A stretch of 64,000 nucleotides of DNA from assembly GCA_016719885.1 (NCBI GenBank), contig JADJYF010000011.1:124001-188000 (forward strand), in the 5' to 3' direction. The DNA comes from Pseudomonadota bacterium. Lineage in GTDB: Bacteria > Pseudomonadota > Gammaproteobacteria > Ga0077536. Both the position numbers and the translations under genes were made by a program. Position 1 is the first letter of the stretch. Every line of letters begins with the position of its first letter. Under the pieces are notes generated by a model. That model had not been told where the DNA came from and searched no databases. It worked only from the letters and a program-made list of their open reading frames with translations. Of the stretch, positions 1 to 8,272 are shown one piece after another.

Positions 1-263
1 ACGCCGTGGCGCGCGTGCAGATGAAGCACGTGCTGACCAAGGGCCGTTTGCAGGCCGGTCAGCCGATCATGGTCAATACCGAACACGGCCCGCGCCAGGT
101 TCGCGTGATCAAGCCCGGCAAGTTCGTGGTCGACGTCGATGCCAATCACCCCATGGCCGGCGCCACCTTGAACTTCGCCATCGAGATTGTCGAAGTGCGG
201 GAAGCGAGCGCCGAAGAACTGGCCCATGGCCACGTGCACGGCGCCGGCGGCCATCATCATTGA
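1..263 (+). CDS. slyD: FKBP-type peptidyl-prolyl isomerase SlyD, C-terminal part (5' end outside window)
   Basis: The reading frame is open from the left edge and 86 residues are visible. The segment around VDANHPMAGATLNF followed by EIVEVREASAEELAHGHVHG is the characteristic end of the SlyD FKBP domain, and the protein closes in a short His-rich tail (GHVHGAGGHHH). SlyD is a cytoplasmic prolyl isomerase/chaperone whose His-rich tail binds nickel and other metals in enterobacteria. The tail here is much shorter than in E. coli, as in many SlyD homologues. The internal GTG and ATG codons near the edge are not likely starts, because the conserved sequence continues upstream of the window. Confidence 0.9.
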   Translation, partial: AVARVQMKHVLTKGRLQAGQPIMVNTEHGPRQVRVIKPGKFVVDVDANHPMAGATLNFAIEIVEVREASAEELAHGHVHGAGGHHH

Positions 264-334
264 GCATCGGGCGTGCGTGGATTCGTTCGCGCACGCCGAC
301 GCCTGACTTCCGACCTGTCCTGACCGTGCACGCC

Positions 335-1645
335 ATGTCCAAACCGCAATTCAACGCCGCGCTTCTCAACTTCCTTCAGCGCGCGCCCACGCCTTTTCAT
401 GCCGTGGCGCTAATGCGCCAAAGACTGCTGGCCGCCGGCTTCGTCGAACTCGACGAAAGCGAGGCCTGGCGCATCGTGCCGCGTGGCCGCTATTTCGTGA
501 CACGCAACCAGTCGTCGCTGGTCGCCTTTCGCAGCGGCCAGCGGGCGCTCGGCGAAGAGGGCCTGCGCATGGTCGGCGCGCATACCGACAGTCCCTGCCT
601 CAAGCTCAAGCCCAATGCCGTCAACGAGACCGTGGGCTACGTGAAGTTCGGCGTCGAGGTCTACGGTGGGGTGTTGTTGAACCCGTGGTTCGATCGCGAC
701 CTGTCGCTGGCGGGACGCATCACGCTGCGCGACAAACGGGGCGCCTTGCGCAGCGTACTGGTGGATTTCGAGCGTGCGCTTGCCATCATTCCGAGCCTCG
801 CCATCCACCTCGATCGCGAAGCGAACGACAGCCGCTCCATCAACAAGCAGACCATGCTGCCGCCCGTGCTGGGCCTGGCCGGCGCTAAACCCTTCGATCT
901 CGAGGCGCTATTGCAAGGCGAGCTCAAGAAGCAGGACGCAAGCCTCGCGCGCGCCGACATCCTCGACTTCGAGCTGTGCTTCTATGGCACCCAGCCACCC
1001 GCCATGGTCGGCGTGGCGCAGGAATTCATCGCGGCCGCGCGCCTCGACAATCTCTTGAGCTGCTTTACCGGCCTCGAAGCCCTCATCGACAGCAAGGCAA
1101 ACACCGCGCAGCTCATGATCGCGAGCGATCACGAGGAAGTGGGCAGCACCTCGGTGGCGGGCGCGCGTGGCAATTTCTTGAAGAGCGTGCTGGAACGCTG
1201 GGCCGGCAACGACGAGGTCTACGCCCGCGCCATCGCCCGCTCATTGTTGGTGTCGACCGACAACGCCCACGGCATCCATCCCAACTTCTCAGACAAGCAC
1301 GACAACCGCCATGGCCCGCTGCTGAATCGCGGGCCGGTGGTCAAGGTCAACAGCAACCAGTCCTACGCCACCAACAGCGAAAGCGCCGCGTTGTTCAGGC
1401 ATGCGGCCGAGCTGGCGAAGGTTGAACTGCAGTCGTTCGTGACCCGCACCGACATGGGCTGCGGCAGCACCATCGGGCCGCTCACGGCCGCCGCGCTCGG
1501 CGTACGCACCGTGGATGTCGGCGTGCCGACCTTCGCCATGCATTCCATCCGCGAACTGGCGGGCGCCGACGACGCCCATGCGCTGTATCGCGCGCTGCTG
1601 GCGTTCTACGGGTTGAAGAGCCTCGCGGTCGCGAGCTGGTCCTGA
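335..1645 (+). CDS. apeB: M18 family aminopeptidase
   Basis: The 436-residue product matches M18 (aspartyl aminopeptidase/ApeB) zinc peptidases in length and motifs: GAHTDSPCLKLKP near residue 81 (first metal His and Asp), ASDHEEVGS near residue 263 (Glu-Glu catalytic/metal pair) and MHSIRE near residue 402 (C-terminal metal His). It releases N-terminal, often acidic, residues from peptides in the cytoplasm. The frame is open back to 260, but ATG at 335 is chosen because the family N-terminus (short helix, then APTPFHAV) begins there. It lies 72 bases after slyD on the same strand. Confidence 0.93.
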   Translation: MSKPQFNAALLNFLQRAPTPFHAVALMRQRLLAAGFVELDESEAWRIVPRGRYFVTRNQSSLVAFRSGQRALGEEGLRMVGAHTDSPCLKLKPNAVNETVGYVKFGVEVYGGVLLNPWFDRDLSLAGRITLRDKRGALRSVLVDFERALAIIPSLAIHLDREANDSRSINKQTMLPPVLGLAGAKPFDLEALLQGELKKQDASLARADILDFELCFYGTQPPAMVGVAQEFIAAARLDNLLSCFTGLEALIDSKANTAQLMIASDHEEVGSTSVAGARGNFLKSVLERWAGNDEVYARAIARSLLVSTDNAHGIHPNFSDKHDNRHGPLLNRGPVVKVNSNQSYATNSESAALFRHAAELAKVELQSFVTRTDMGCGSTIGPLTAAALGVRTVDVGVPTFAMHSIRELAGADDAHALYRALLAFYGLKSLAVASWS

Positions 1646-1657
1646 CGCGCGTGCGCG

Positions 1658-2110
1658 TCACGCCATGCGGCGCGCGAACATCACCGTGTCGAGATAGTTC
1701 AGCACCGTCACGTCGTCCTGGTTGCTGACGCGGAACGCGAATTTCACGATGCCGCGGTCCGGCTTGCTGTTCGAGGCGCGCAGTTCCAGGCATTCAATGG
1801 TCAGGCGCAGGTCGTCGCCCGGATACACCGGGTGCGGAAAGCGCAGTTCGTCGAAACCGAGCGCACCGATCACCGCGTCGGTCCACGCCGCGCCGTTCAA
1901 CATCTTCTGTTTCACGCACAGCGTGTACTGGCCCGAGGCCGTCATGCCCTTCAGGCCACGCGCCTGGGCGGCGCTGTCATCGAGGTGGATGGGCAAGGGA
2001 TCCCAGCGCGTGTTGAATTCGATCAACTCCTCACGCGTCACGTGATAGGGACCAAAGTGGAAGCGATCGCCGGGCTTGAGGTCGTCGAAGTAGAGAGTGG
2101 TGGCGGTCAT
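1658..2110 (-). CDS. MaoC-like (R)-specific enoyl-CoA hydratase family protein
   Basis: This is a 150-residue single hot-dog-fold protein of MaoC/R-hydratase type. The segment RWDPLPIHLDD at about residues 35-45 corresponds to the family D-x-x-P-x-H hydratase motif with catalytic Asp and His. Such enzymes hydrate trans-2-enoyl-CoA, or related acyl-CoA intermediates, in fatty-acid, PHA or steroid/terpenoid breakdown. It is transcribed convergently with the aminopeptidase, with only 12 bases between the stops. The substrate cannot be told from sequence; a structural hot-dog protein without hydratase activity is the alternative. Confidence 0.85.
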   Translation of the reverse strand: MTATTLYFDDLKPGDRFHFGPYHVTREELIEFNTRWDPLPIHLDDSAAQARGLKGMTASGQYTLCVKQKMLNGAAWTDAVIGALGFDELRFPHPVYPGDDLRLTIECLELRASNSKPDRGIVKFAFRVSNQDDVTVLNYLDTVMFARRMA

Positions 2111-2246
2111 GTCGGCGGTCGGCTGCTGTGGGCAAGATGGGGTGACCGATCAAGGCGGACGGTCACCGTGCGATTGTGCCACAGGTTTTGCGCGTGGCGA
2201 GCGACGGGGCCCCACCGTGCTCGACGTACCAGCCGTGCGGACGGCG

Positions 2247-3428
2247 CTATTGCGCAGCGATGTAAGCCTTCTTCAACCCCGTCAATTTGTTGCCGACCGC
2301 GATCATGTCGCCGTGGGCTTTCTCCAGCAGCTGCCAGGCCTCTTCGAGTGGTTTGTTGTCGGGCGCGGCCTTTGCCAGCGCCTTGACGGCCTCCACCGGT
2401 TCATTCAACGCGAGGATCGCCGCGCTGATCTTCGCCACTTCGGTTTCAGATGTGATGCTGGGACTGTTGCCGCCAGCCTGGATCACGTCCCATCCCGTGG
2501 ACAGCGTATCGTGGGCCGTGCTGAAGGCCTGGATGGCGGTGGCGAGTGCGGCGTTGGTGTTGGCCTTGAGCGCATCGAAGGATTTCCTGGCGGTGGCGCG
2601 GGCGAGCAATACCTCCGACAGCGAGTTTTCTATCGACCTGGTCGGTGTCGGCGCGAGCCTTCCGGCTTGCTGGATCTTGGTTGTCCAACTGGTGGCATCG
2701 AATTCATAACCCGCGATGTCGACCGCGCTTTGAATCAGGTTCTTGATCTCCGAACCCGAGCACAGCTGGTGATACTTCAGCAGTTCCGCCTTGGCGACTT
2801 CGTAGCTCGTGATCGGGTTACTCGTGCTGCGAAACTTGGCATTGACCGCCTGCTCACGCGATTCGGCGATGCGCTTGCGCACCGTCTGCATGTTGGGCGA
2901 GAACAGGAAGGTCGACTGGAAATTCTCGAAGCCGGCATTGATGCCGGCGAATCCCGCCGCGACGATGGCTATTTCCCTGGCGGCCGCATCCGCTGCGCCC
3001 ATGATGGTGGTCGCGGTGGCGGCCGTGATCACCGAGTTGTTTTTCCAGAACTGCGTATTGGCCTGCGCGCGTTCGAGCAGGTTGAACCAGGTGTCGCAGA
3101 CGTTGTTCGACAGCACGATGCCCTGCTCGACGTAGCGCCTCAGCAGTTTCTCTTTATCGTCTTTGTCCGCGGGGTCATTCAGCTTGCGCTCGATGGCGTA
3201 GAACTGGTCGAACTCGCTGGGACGATCGCCGCTCGTGCTCCAGGTGTTGGCCACGGTGGCCGCGGCACGCGGGCTCTTGGGCACGATTTGCGCCGGATTG
3301 AGCAGGGCGCGCGGCCCCCACTCGTCCTCGCGCGCCCTGTCGTACAACGAAGAACAGGCAGCCAGTTGCAGACCGATGATCGCAAGCAGCGCGGCGCGAG
3401 CGAGCCGCGAACAGACGTGTAGGGACAT
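2247..3428 (-). CDS. hypothetical lipoprotein
   Basis: I do not recognise this 393-residue protein. The N-terminus is a clear type II signal peptide: basic start, hydrophobic stretch, then LAACSS with the lipidated Cys at residue 25, so it should be anchored in an envelope membrane. The rest is rich in Ala, long and probably mostly helical, with a weakly hydrophobic Ala/Gly stretch in the middle. ATG at 3428 is chosen over upstream codons because it follows a strong Shine-Dalgarno and starts the signal peptide directly. No neighbouring gene suggests a function. Confidence 0.75.
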   Translation of the reverse strand: MSLHVCSRLARAALLAIIGLQLAACSSLYDRAREDEWGPRALLNPAQIVPKSPRAAATVANTWSTSGDRPSEFDQFYAIERKLNDPADKDDKEKLLRRYVEQGIVLSNNVCDTWFNLLERAQANTQFWKNNSVITAATATTIMGAADAAAREIAIVAAGFAGINAGFENFQSTFLFSPNMQTVRKRIAESREQAVNAKFRSTSNPITSYEVAKAELLKYHQLCSGSEIKNLIQSAVDIAGYEFDATSWTTKIQQAGRLAPTPTRSIENSLSEVLLARATARKSFDALKANTNAALATAIQAFSTAHDTLSTGWDVIQAGGNSPSITSETEVAKISAAILALNEPVEAVKALAKAAPDNKPLEEAWQLLEKAHGDMIAVGNKLTGLKKAYIAAQ

Positions 3429-3437
3429 GATGGCCGG

Positions 3438-3445
3438 ACCTCCTT
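3438..3445 (-). promoter_or_regulatory. ribosome binding site of the lipoprotein gene
   Basis: On the minus strand the sequence reads AAGGAGGT, a full match to the anti-Shine-Dalgarno, nine bases before the ATG at 3428. It decides the start of the lipoprotein gene. Confidence 0.75.
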
Positions 3446-3594
3446 GGCAGTGGCGCTCAGTGGGGCGACTGAACTGTGCCAAAGATTAGCGCTCGCGGGG
3501 TGAGCACGACAGCCTCGATTGGGACGCTTGCCGTGCTTCAAAGAGAGGAGGCCTGCGGCGCGGCGACGCGTGCTGGCTTGTTGCGGGCGAGAGG

Positions 3595-3613
3595 GGGCGC
3601 CGTTGCGGCGCCC
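3595..3613 (-). terminator. possible hairpin terminator after the EthD gene
   Basis: A perfect 7-bp GC-only inverted repeat (GGGCGCC / GGCGCCC) with a 5-base loop lies 13 bases beyond the stop of the EthD gene. There is only a weak pyrimidine tail and no T-run, so it may be a transcript-end stabiliser rather than an intrinsic terminator. Confidence 0.4.
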
Positions 3614-3626
3614 ACCTCGGATGCGC

Positions 3627-4406
3627 TCAACGCCGGTCGATGAACACCTTTTCCTTGCCTATCCACATCGCCGAGCGCTTGAAGTCGATGAACTTCGCTT
3701 CGTCGGCGATGGCGATTTGCATGGCGCCGGCCGCTTCCGGAATATTCGCCATGGTCATCAGGTCGCCGCGGTTGAACCACGCTTCGGCGTGACCCGAATA
3801 GGGTGGCGTGGTGATGCCGCGTGCGTCGCTCATGGCCTTTACGCCTGCAATGTCCTCGCAGTAATGCACCTGCAGGTAGCGCTGCATGCGGAAGCCCGGC
3901 GCCACGCTGCGGATCAGGGGGCCGTGGTTGGTGCGCCAGTAGAGCTGGCCTTCGGCCAGAGACTGGTGCGGCAGGTGACGCAGGCAGAAGAACAGCTTCA
4001 CCAGCGGGCCGTGTTCATGGGCGATGACGTATTCGGAAGGATTGACCTGCGGGTACTCGTAGGCGAACCACATCGGCGACTTCGGTAGGTCGATGAAATT
4101 CTTTTCGTCCTCCAGCAGTTCCGTGAGGGCGGCCGCACCGGCGGCGGTGTTGGCGGCGGCCAGCGCCTCGGGATTCTCCCACCACAGTTCGGCGACGCCG
4201 TCGTATTCCGGCTCCATGCCGCCGCGCGCCACCGCCAGCGCATCGTTGATCGGATCGTCGAGCGTGTGCAGCTGAATGTAGCGATGAATGCCGAGGGTGG
4301 TGGAGTGCCTGGCCACCAACGGACCGTGCACGTTGCGCCAATAGGCCTGGAAATCCGCGCGGCTCATGCCGGGCTTGCGACGCAGGACGAATTCTAAACG
4401 GATCAT
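3627..4406 (-). CDS. tandem EthD-domain protein
   Basis: The 259-residue protein consists of two EthD (dimeric alpha/beta barrel) domains in tandem, roughly residues 1-115 and 135-250. Each opens with a similar beta strand, followed by a YWR-N-HGPL motif (AYWRNVHGPLVARH; LYWRTNHGPLIRS), and each ends with an FID...MW segment. EthD proteins are small ferredoxin-like-fold proteins first tied to ethyl tert-butyl ether degradation; several act as lyases or cyclases. A fused pair would form the usual dimeric barrel within one chain. Substrate unknown; it may belong with the MaoC hydratase and CoA ligase nearby, but this is only a guess. Confidence 0.82.
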   Translation of the reverse strand: MIRLEFVLRRKPGMSRADFQAYWRNVHGPLVARHSTTLGIHRYIQLHTLDDPINDALAVARGGMEPEYDGVAELWWENPEALAAANTAAGAAALTELLEDEKNFIDLPKSPMWFAYEYPQVNPSEYVIAHEHGPLVKLFFCLRHLPHQSLAEGQLYWRTNHGPLIRSVAPGFRMQRYLQVHYCEDIAGVKAMSDARGITTPPYSGHAEAWFNRGDLMTMANIPEAAGAMQIAIADEAKFIDFKRSAMWIGKEKVFIDRR

Positions 4407-4536
4407 GGGCTCCCCCTTCGTTGGTCTGTGGCTGTGACGGGCGCTGCGGCCGTCGAAGCCAGACTATAGCCGAGGAAGCGCGCGCCGCGCGCAGCGCGAC
4501 GGCGAATGCGCTATCCAACGGGGAGGATGGGACGAC

Positions 4537-6285
4537 TCAGCGCGGCGCGCCGCGCGCGTTGGAAGACATCTCGACTATCGGTGCGCCTTTGCGCGGCGCG
4601 ATGACCGGCACCGCCGAGTTGTCCGCCACCGGGCGTCGCGTGGCGAGCGTGCGCCGCGCGTCCGCGAGCGCCGCAAGCTTGGGCGCGGCGGTGGCGGCGT
4701 TGGCGATGTAGCTCGAAGCAAGCTCGAAGCGTCCGGCGTCCATTTCGCGGTAGGCCAGCGCGAGGTAGCGCTCGGCGAGCGTATTCAAGCCCTCACGGGC
4801 GGCGGCGTTGGCGGGTTCAATGTTCAACACCGCGCGATATTTTTCGTAGGCATTCTGACCGGCCGGCGACATCAGGCGCGCGGCTTCGATGTCACTGCTG
4901 GCGGCGAACAGCAACAGTGCCACCTGTTCCGAGGACGAGGTGACGCCGGTGCCTGCTGGCGCCGCGCTGGGCGCCGGCGGTATGACTTCCGGCGCTGCCG
5001 CGGGGGCCGCCTCGACTGGTGTTGCACCGGCGGGCGCCGCCGCGACAGCGGCGCTTTCGGCCGCCGGCGCCGGCAGTTCGATGGTGTGCGGCTGTGGCTC
5101 GATCACGCCGCGCCCGAGCCAGCTGCCCACCGCGAGCGCCGAGATCACCAGCACTGCCAGTCCGTAGGCGTAGTGGCGTTTTTCGATGCGCGCCAGGCGC
5201 GCGCGGGTCAGCGTGCCGAGCTGCGCCGGCGCCTCGGCCGGCGCGCTGGCAGGGTGCGTATCGACGCGTGGCGCGGTGGCGAGGCCGGTGGCGATGGTCA
5301 CCGCCAGCGTCGGCGCACCATTGTCGATGGCAATGGTGGGCGCGGTGGCGCTGTCCCAGTCGGCGGTGTTGATGTCGGCTTCGACTCGCGGCGGCAATTC
5401 CTGGCGCCACGCGGCGATGTTCTGCGGCCGGTCCTGCACGCGAAACGCGAGGGCGTGATCGACCGCGCCCAACAACTGCGCGCTGTAGCTGCGCTTGGCG
5501 TGACGCGCGCCGACCTGGTAACTGTCGATGGTGTTCTGCGCCAGCGCCTGGGAACGCTCCACGGCATCGTTGGGCGCGCGCGCGGTCATGGCGCGATACA
5601 TGGTCGCGCCGAGCGCGTAGATGTCGCTCCACGGACCCTGCTGATCGCTCTTGCCGGCGTATTGTTCTATCGGCGCGTAACCCGGCGACACGAAATTGGT
5701 GATGGTGCGCGACTCGCCGGTCATGGCCTCGCGCGCCGAGCCGAAATCGAGCAGCACCGGCGTGCCGTCGCTGCGCACGAAAATGTTGGCCGGCTTGATG
5801 TCGCGATGCACGAAGCCCGCGCCGTGGATCACTTCCAGGCCGTCCAGCAAGGGATGCAGAAGCTGCAGGATCTCGTGTTCGGTCAGCGTGCCGCGGGCTT
5901 TCAGCAGGCGGTCCAGGCCTTCGCCCTGCTCGTACTGCATCACCATGTAGGCGGTGCGGTTGGCTTCGAAGATGTTGTGTACGCGCACGATGGCCGGGTG
6001 TTCGAAGCGGGCGAGGGTGCGCGCCTCGAAGATGAAGCGCTTGAGGCCGGCTTCGTATTCCTCGACCAGTTCGTCGGTCAGTGCCAGCACCGAACCGTCC
6101 TGCTCGCGATGCACGAGCTGGCCCGGCAGGTATTCCTTGATCGCCACCGGCCGATGCAGGTTGTTGTCGGTGGCGAGGTAGGTGATGCCGAAGGCGCCTT
6201 GGCCGAGCACCCGGTCGATGGTGTACCAATGCAGCTCCGTACCGTGACGGAGGGCATTGAGATTGAACGACGGACTTACGGACAT
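4537..6285 (-). CDS. membrane-anchored serine/threonine protein kinase
   Basis: The 582-residue protein has an N-terminal Hanks-type kinase domain (about residues 20-280): glycine loop GQGAFGITYLA at 28-38, ATP-binding Lys50 (VAIKE), catalytic HRDIKPAN, metal-binding DFG, then the bacterial activation-segment motif SPGYAPIEQY. An Ala/Pro-rich linker follows, then one transmembrane helix (AYGLAVLVISALAVGSWLG), another low-complexity Ala/Pro stretch and a helical C-terminal region resembling TPR-like repeats on the far side of the membrane. Its job is probably signal-dependent phosphorylation; no substrate is evident nearby. ATG at 6285 is chosen since the kinase family N-terminus starts about there; the frame is open to 6348. 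Confidence 0.9.
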   Translation of the reverse strand: MSVSPSFNLNALRHGTELHWYTIDRVLGQGAFGITYLATDNNLHRPVAIKEYLPGQLVHREQDGSVLALTDELVEEYEAGLKRFIFEARTLARFEHPAIVRVHNIFEANRTAYMVMQYEQGEGLDRLLKARGTLTEHEILQLLHPLLDGLEVIHGAGFVHRDIKPANIFVRSDGTPVLLDFGSAREAMTGESRTITNFVSPGYAPIEQYAGKSDQQGPWSDIYALGATMYRAMTARAPNDAVERSQALAQNTIDSYQVGARHAKRSYSAQLLGAVDHALAFRVQDRPQNIAAWRQELPPRVEADINTADWDSATAPTIAIDNGAPTLAVTIATGLATAPRVDTHPASAPAEAPAQLGTLTRARLARIEKRHYAYGLAVLVISALAVGSWLGRGVIEPQPHTIELPAPAAESAAVAAAPAGATPVEAAPAAAPEVIPPAPSAAPAGTGVTSSSEQVALLLFAASSDIEAARLMSPAGQNAYEKYRAVLNIEPANAAAREGLNTLAERYLALAYREMDAGRFELASSYIANAATAAPKLAALADARRTLATRRPVADNSAVPVIAPRKGAPIVEMSSNARGAPR

Positions 6286-6445
6286 GCGGGGACGTTGTGT
6301 GGCGGGCGCCGTTTTCGTATACCGCTTAAGGGTGGTCAAGGCAAGCAAGGTCGGGCCGCCACGCTGGGGAGATGCCGGGCTTAGCGGCCGGCCGCGCGCC
6401 GGGCTGTAGTCGCGCCGCGGCGATAGTGCCCGCCGCGTCAGTGGC

Positions 6446-7222
6446 TTAGGCGGGGGGCGTGACCTCGGTCACGCCGATCATGGCGTCGCGGCCGACCAAG
6501 GCCGCCAGCGCCTCCTCGCTCCAGTCCTCGGTGCCGGCGGGACGCCGCGGCAGCACCAGGTAGCGCATGTCGGCGGTGGAATCGTGTACGCGTATGTCCC
6601 GGCCGGGCGCGAGTTCGGTGCCGAACTCGCGGAGCACCGCGCGCGGCTCGTGGACCGCCCGCGAGCGGTATTCGCGACTCTTGTACCAGTCCGGCGGCAG
6701 GCCCAGCAGCCAGCGCGGGTAGCACGAACACAGGGTGCAGACCACGAGGTTGTGGGTGTTCGCGTCGTTCTCCACCACCACCAGCGTGTAGGGGCCGCGG
6801 TCGATGCCCAACTCCACCAGCGCCGCGTTACCGTCGGCCAGCAGTCGCTGCTTGAAGGCGGCATCCACCCAGGCCCGCGCCACCACGCGCGCGCCGACCT
6901 GCGGCGTGCGGTTGTCCATGTTCTCCACCTGGCGGCGCACCGCATCGGCCGACAGGATGCCCTTGTCCTGCAGCAGTTCGCGCACCGCTATCTCGAGCCA
7001 CACTTCGCACTGGCGAAAGCGCACCCGGTACAGCGGCTGACGCGGCAGGCCGTCACGACCGTAGGCGAGTTCCTCGGGATTGGCGAAGCTGCCGCACAGA
7101 CGTTCGACGATTCCACGCTTGCCGCGAATGTAGAACGGCGTGCGCACATGGCCCGGTGGCTCGGCGACGCGCACCGCCACGCGGTCGCCGGCCTTGAAGC
7201 GCGCCCGCGGCGCTTCACTCAT
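6446..7222 (-). CDS. nitrile hydratase, beta C-terminal domain fused to alpha subunit
   Basis: This 258-residue protein joins two pieces normally found in different subunits. Residues 1-75 match the SH3-like C-terminal half of nitrile hydratase beta (FKAGDRV, then GHVRTPFYIRGKRGIVE, then YRVRF). Residues from about 76 match the alpha subunit: LLQDKGIL, GARVVARAWVD, the metal claw Cys162-Thr-Leu-Cys165-Ser-Cys167, LPPDWYKS, LPRRPAGTEDWSEE. The CTLCSC form of the claw is typical of cobalt enzymes, including thiocyanate hydrolase. The fusion lacks the usual beta C-terminal tail. It overlaps the beta-N gene by 8 bases. Activity should be hydration of a nitrile to an amide; thiocyanate hydrolysis is the main alternative. 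Confidence 0.9.
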   Translation of the reverse strand: MSEAPRARFKAGDRVAVRVAEPPGHVRTPFYIRGKRGIVERLCGSFANPEELAYGRDGLPRQPLYRVRFRQCEVWLEIAVRELLQDKGILSADAVRRQVENMDNRTPQVGARVVARAWVDAAFKQRLLADGNAALVELGIDRGPYTLVVVENDANTHNLVVCTLCSCYPRWLLGLPPDWYKSREYRSRAVHEPRAVLREFGTELAPGRDIRVHDSTADMRYLVLPRRPAGTEDWSEEALAALVGRDAMIGVTEVTPPA

Positions 7223-7517
7223 GGCCGCGCAACTCCACTTCGCGCATGCGCTGGCCGATCTCGTCGACGGTCAACACGCCGCGCTGGATGAGGGTCTGGC
7301 TGATGGCATGTATCCAGCGTTCGTAGTAACTCATGCTGTCGTAGGCCTCGGCGCCCAGCGCTTCGATGTTGCGCCTGAGTTCGTCGACGGTCATGAGCTT
7401 CTTCGCGGTCAGCATCACCAGCAGGGCGTCGACACGTTTTTCCCACAGCGCGTAATCGTGCTCGCTGGCGTTGATCTCGGCGGCGGGCAGCCCGCCCATG
7501 TCGTGATGGCTGCGCAT
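7215..7517 (-). CDS. nitrile hydratase beta subunit, N-terminal domain as a separate protein
   Basis: The 100-residue protein starts with the beta-subunit signature HHDMGGLPA and continues with the helical part: WEKRVDALLVML, ELRRNIEALG, SMSYYERWIHA, RGVLTVDEI. It stops where the SH3-like half of a normal beta subunit would begin; that half is found in the next gene. Free-standing beta-N proteins are known in thiocyanate hydrolase and toyocamycin nitrile hydratase. ATG at 7517 is chosen for its Shine-Dalgarno and because the family starts there; upstream codons run into a repeat. The beta-related activator protein (P14K/NhlE) is an alternative, but the HD-GG opening argues against it. Confidence 0.87.
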   Translation of the reverse strand: MRSHHDMGGLPAAEINASEHDYALWEKRVDALLVMLTAKKLMTVDELRRNIEALGAEAYDSMSYYERWIHAISQTLIQRGVLTVDEIGQRMREVELRGHE

Positions 7518-7525
7518 GGCATCAA

Positions 7526-7531
7526 ACCTCC
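7526..7531 (-). promoter_or_regulatory. ribosome binding site of the nitrile hydratase beta-N gene
   Basis: GGAGGT on the minus strand, eight bases before the ATG at 7517. It sits just inside the REP-like copy that separates this gene from the halohydrin dehalogenase gene and fixes the beta-N start. Confidence 0.7.
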
Positions 7532-7536
7532 GATTC

Positions 7537-7562
7537 GATGTGCGAATGAATTCGCAACTACT
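7537..7562. repeat. REP-like repeat, family B (copy B1)
   Basis: Palindromic core TGCGAATGAATTCGCA. On the minus strand it begins immediately after the last sense codon of the halohydrin dehalogenase gene, whose TAG stop is the repeat's own TAG. Confidence 0.85.
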
Positions 7563-8238
7563 GTACCCAGCCGCCGCAGAACGGAATGGCCTGGCCGGTG
7601 AAGAAATTGCTTTCATCGCTGGCCAGGAACAGCGCGAACAGCACGTCTTCGCGCGCGCTGGCCAGACGCGCGGCCGGCACCTGGCGGCGCAGCGAGGCCT
7701 GGAAGGATTCGCGGCTGGTGAGCGACGGCGGATAGTAGCTGGGGTTTTCCACGTAGTTCTGCGCGATGAGATTGACCTGCACGTTGTGGCTGGCCACTTC
7801 CACGCCGACCGATTGCACGTAACCGACCTGCGCCGCGCGCGCCGCGGAATAGGCGGCCAGCGTCTTCATGCCCTTGAGGGCCGAGGCGCTGCCATACACC
7901 ACCACCTTGCCGGCGCGTCGCGCAATCATCTGCGGCAGCACCGCGCGCGTCAGGCGGTGCAGGGGATGCACCATGAGATCGAAGGTGGTGGCGAAGTCTT
8001 CATCGCGAAGTTCGCTGGTGGCGATGCCGGTGAAGGTCGGGCCGGCCAGGTTGGCGATGAGGATATCTATCCGGCCGCTGTCCGCGACCAGCGCTTCGCA
8101 GGCGCCGGCACCGCGCAGGTCGCGCTTGTCGGCGATGACCTCGGCGCCTTCCTCGCGAAAGATCTCGACCGTGGGCGGGCCCATGTAGTCCTCGCATTGG
8201 GTGACGAGTACGCGTTTGCCGAGCAGGCGTTGGCTCAT
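7558..8238 (-). CDS. halohydrin dehalogenase (SDR-derived)
   Basis: The 226-residue protein has the short-chain dehydrogenase fold but carries both motifs that define halohydrin dehalogenases. In place of the NAD(P) glycine loop it has T13-x4-Y18-x-G20 (nucleophile-binding loop). Its catalytic triad is S117-x12-Y130-x3-R134, Arg replacing the dehydrogenase Lys. The segment NYVENPSYYPP and the end GWVQ also fit the D/G-type branch as I remember it. These enzymes interconvert vicinal haloalcohols and epoxides, and open epoxides with cyanide, azide or nitrite without a cofactor. It lies 40 bases upstream of the nitrile hydratase genes on the same strand and ends in a repeat-borne TAG. Confidence 0.88.
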   Translation of the reverse strand: MSQRLLGKRVLVTQCEDYMGPPTVEIFREEGAEVIADKRDLRGAGACEALVADSGRIDILIANLAGPTFTGIATSELRDEDFATTFDLMVHPLHRLTRAVLPQMIARRAGKVVVYGSASALKGMKTLAAYSAARAAQVGYVQSVGVEVASHNVQVNLIAQNYVENPSYYPPSLTSRESFQASLRRQVPAARLASAREDVLFALFLASDESNFFTGQAIPFCGGWVQ

Positions 8239-8272
8239 GGTGTTGGCTCCAAAAATCCGAAATCAGGATATT

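Noticed and set aside
2097..3422. 441-codon plus frame
   Set aside because: Antisense to the lipoprotein gene, which has a perfect Shine-Dalgarno and a lipobox.
7215..7517. Nitrile hydratase activator (P14K/NhlE type)
   Set aside because: It is related to beta-N as well, but the HD-GG opening and the YYERW segment fit a true beta subunit, and the beta-C/alpha protein would otherwise lack this part.
7558..8238. Ordinary NAD(P)-dependent SDR oxidoreductase
   Set aside because: The glycine-rich cofactor loop and the catalytic Lys are both replaced in the way defining halohydrin dehalogenases.
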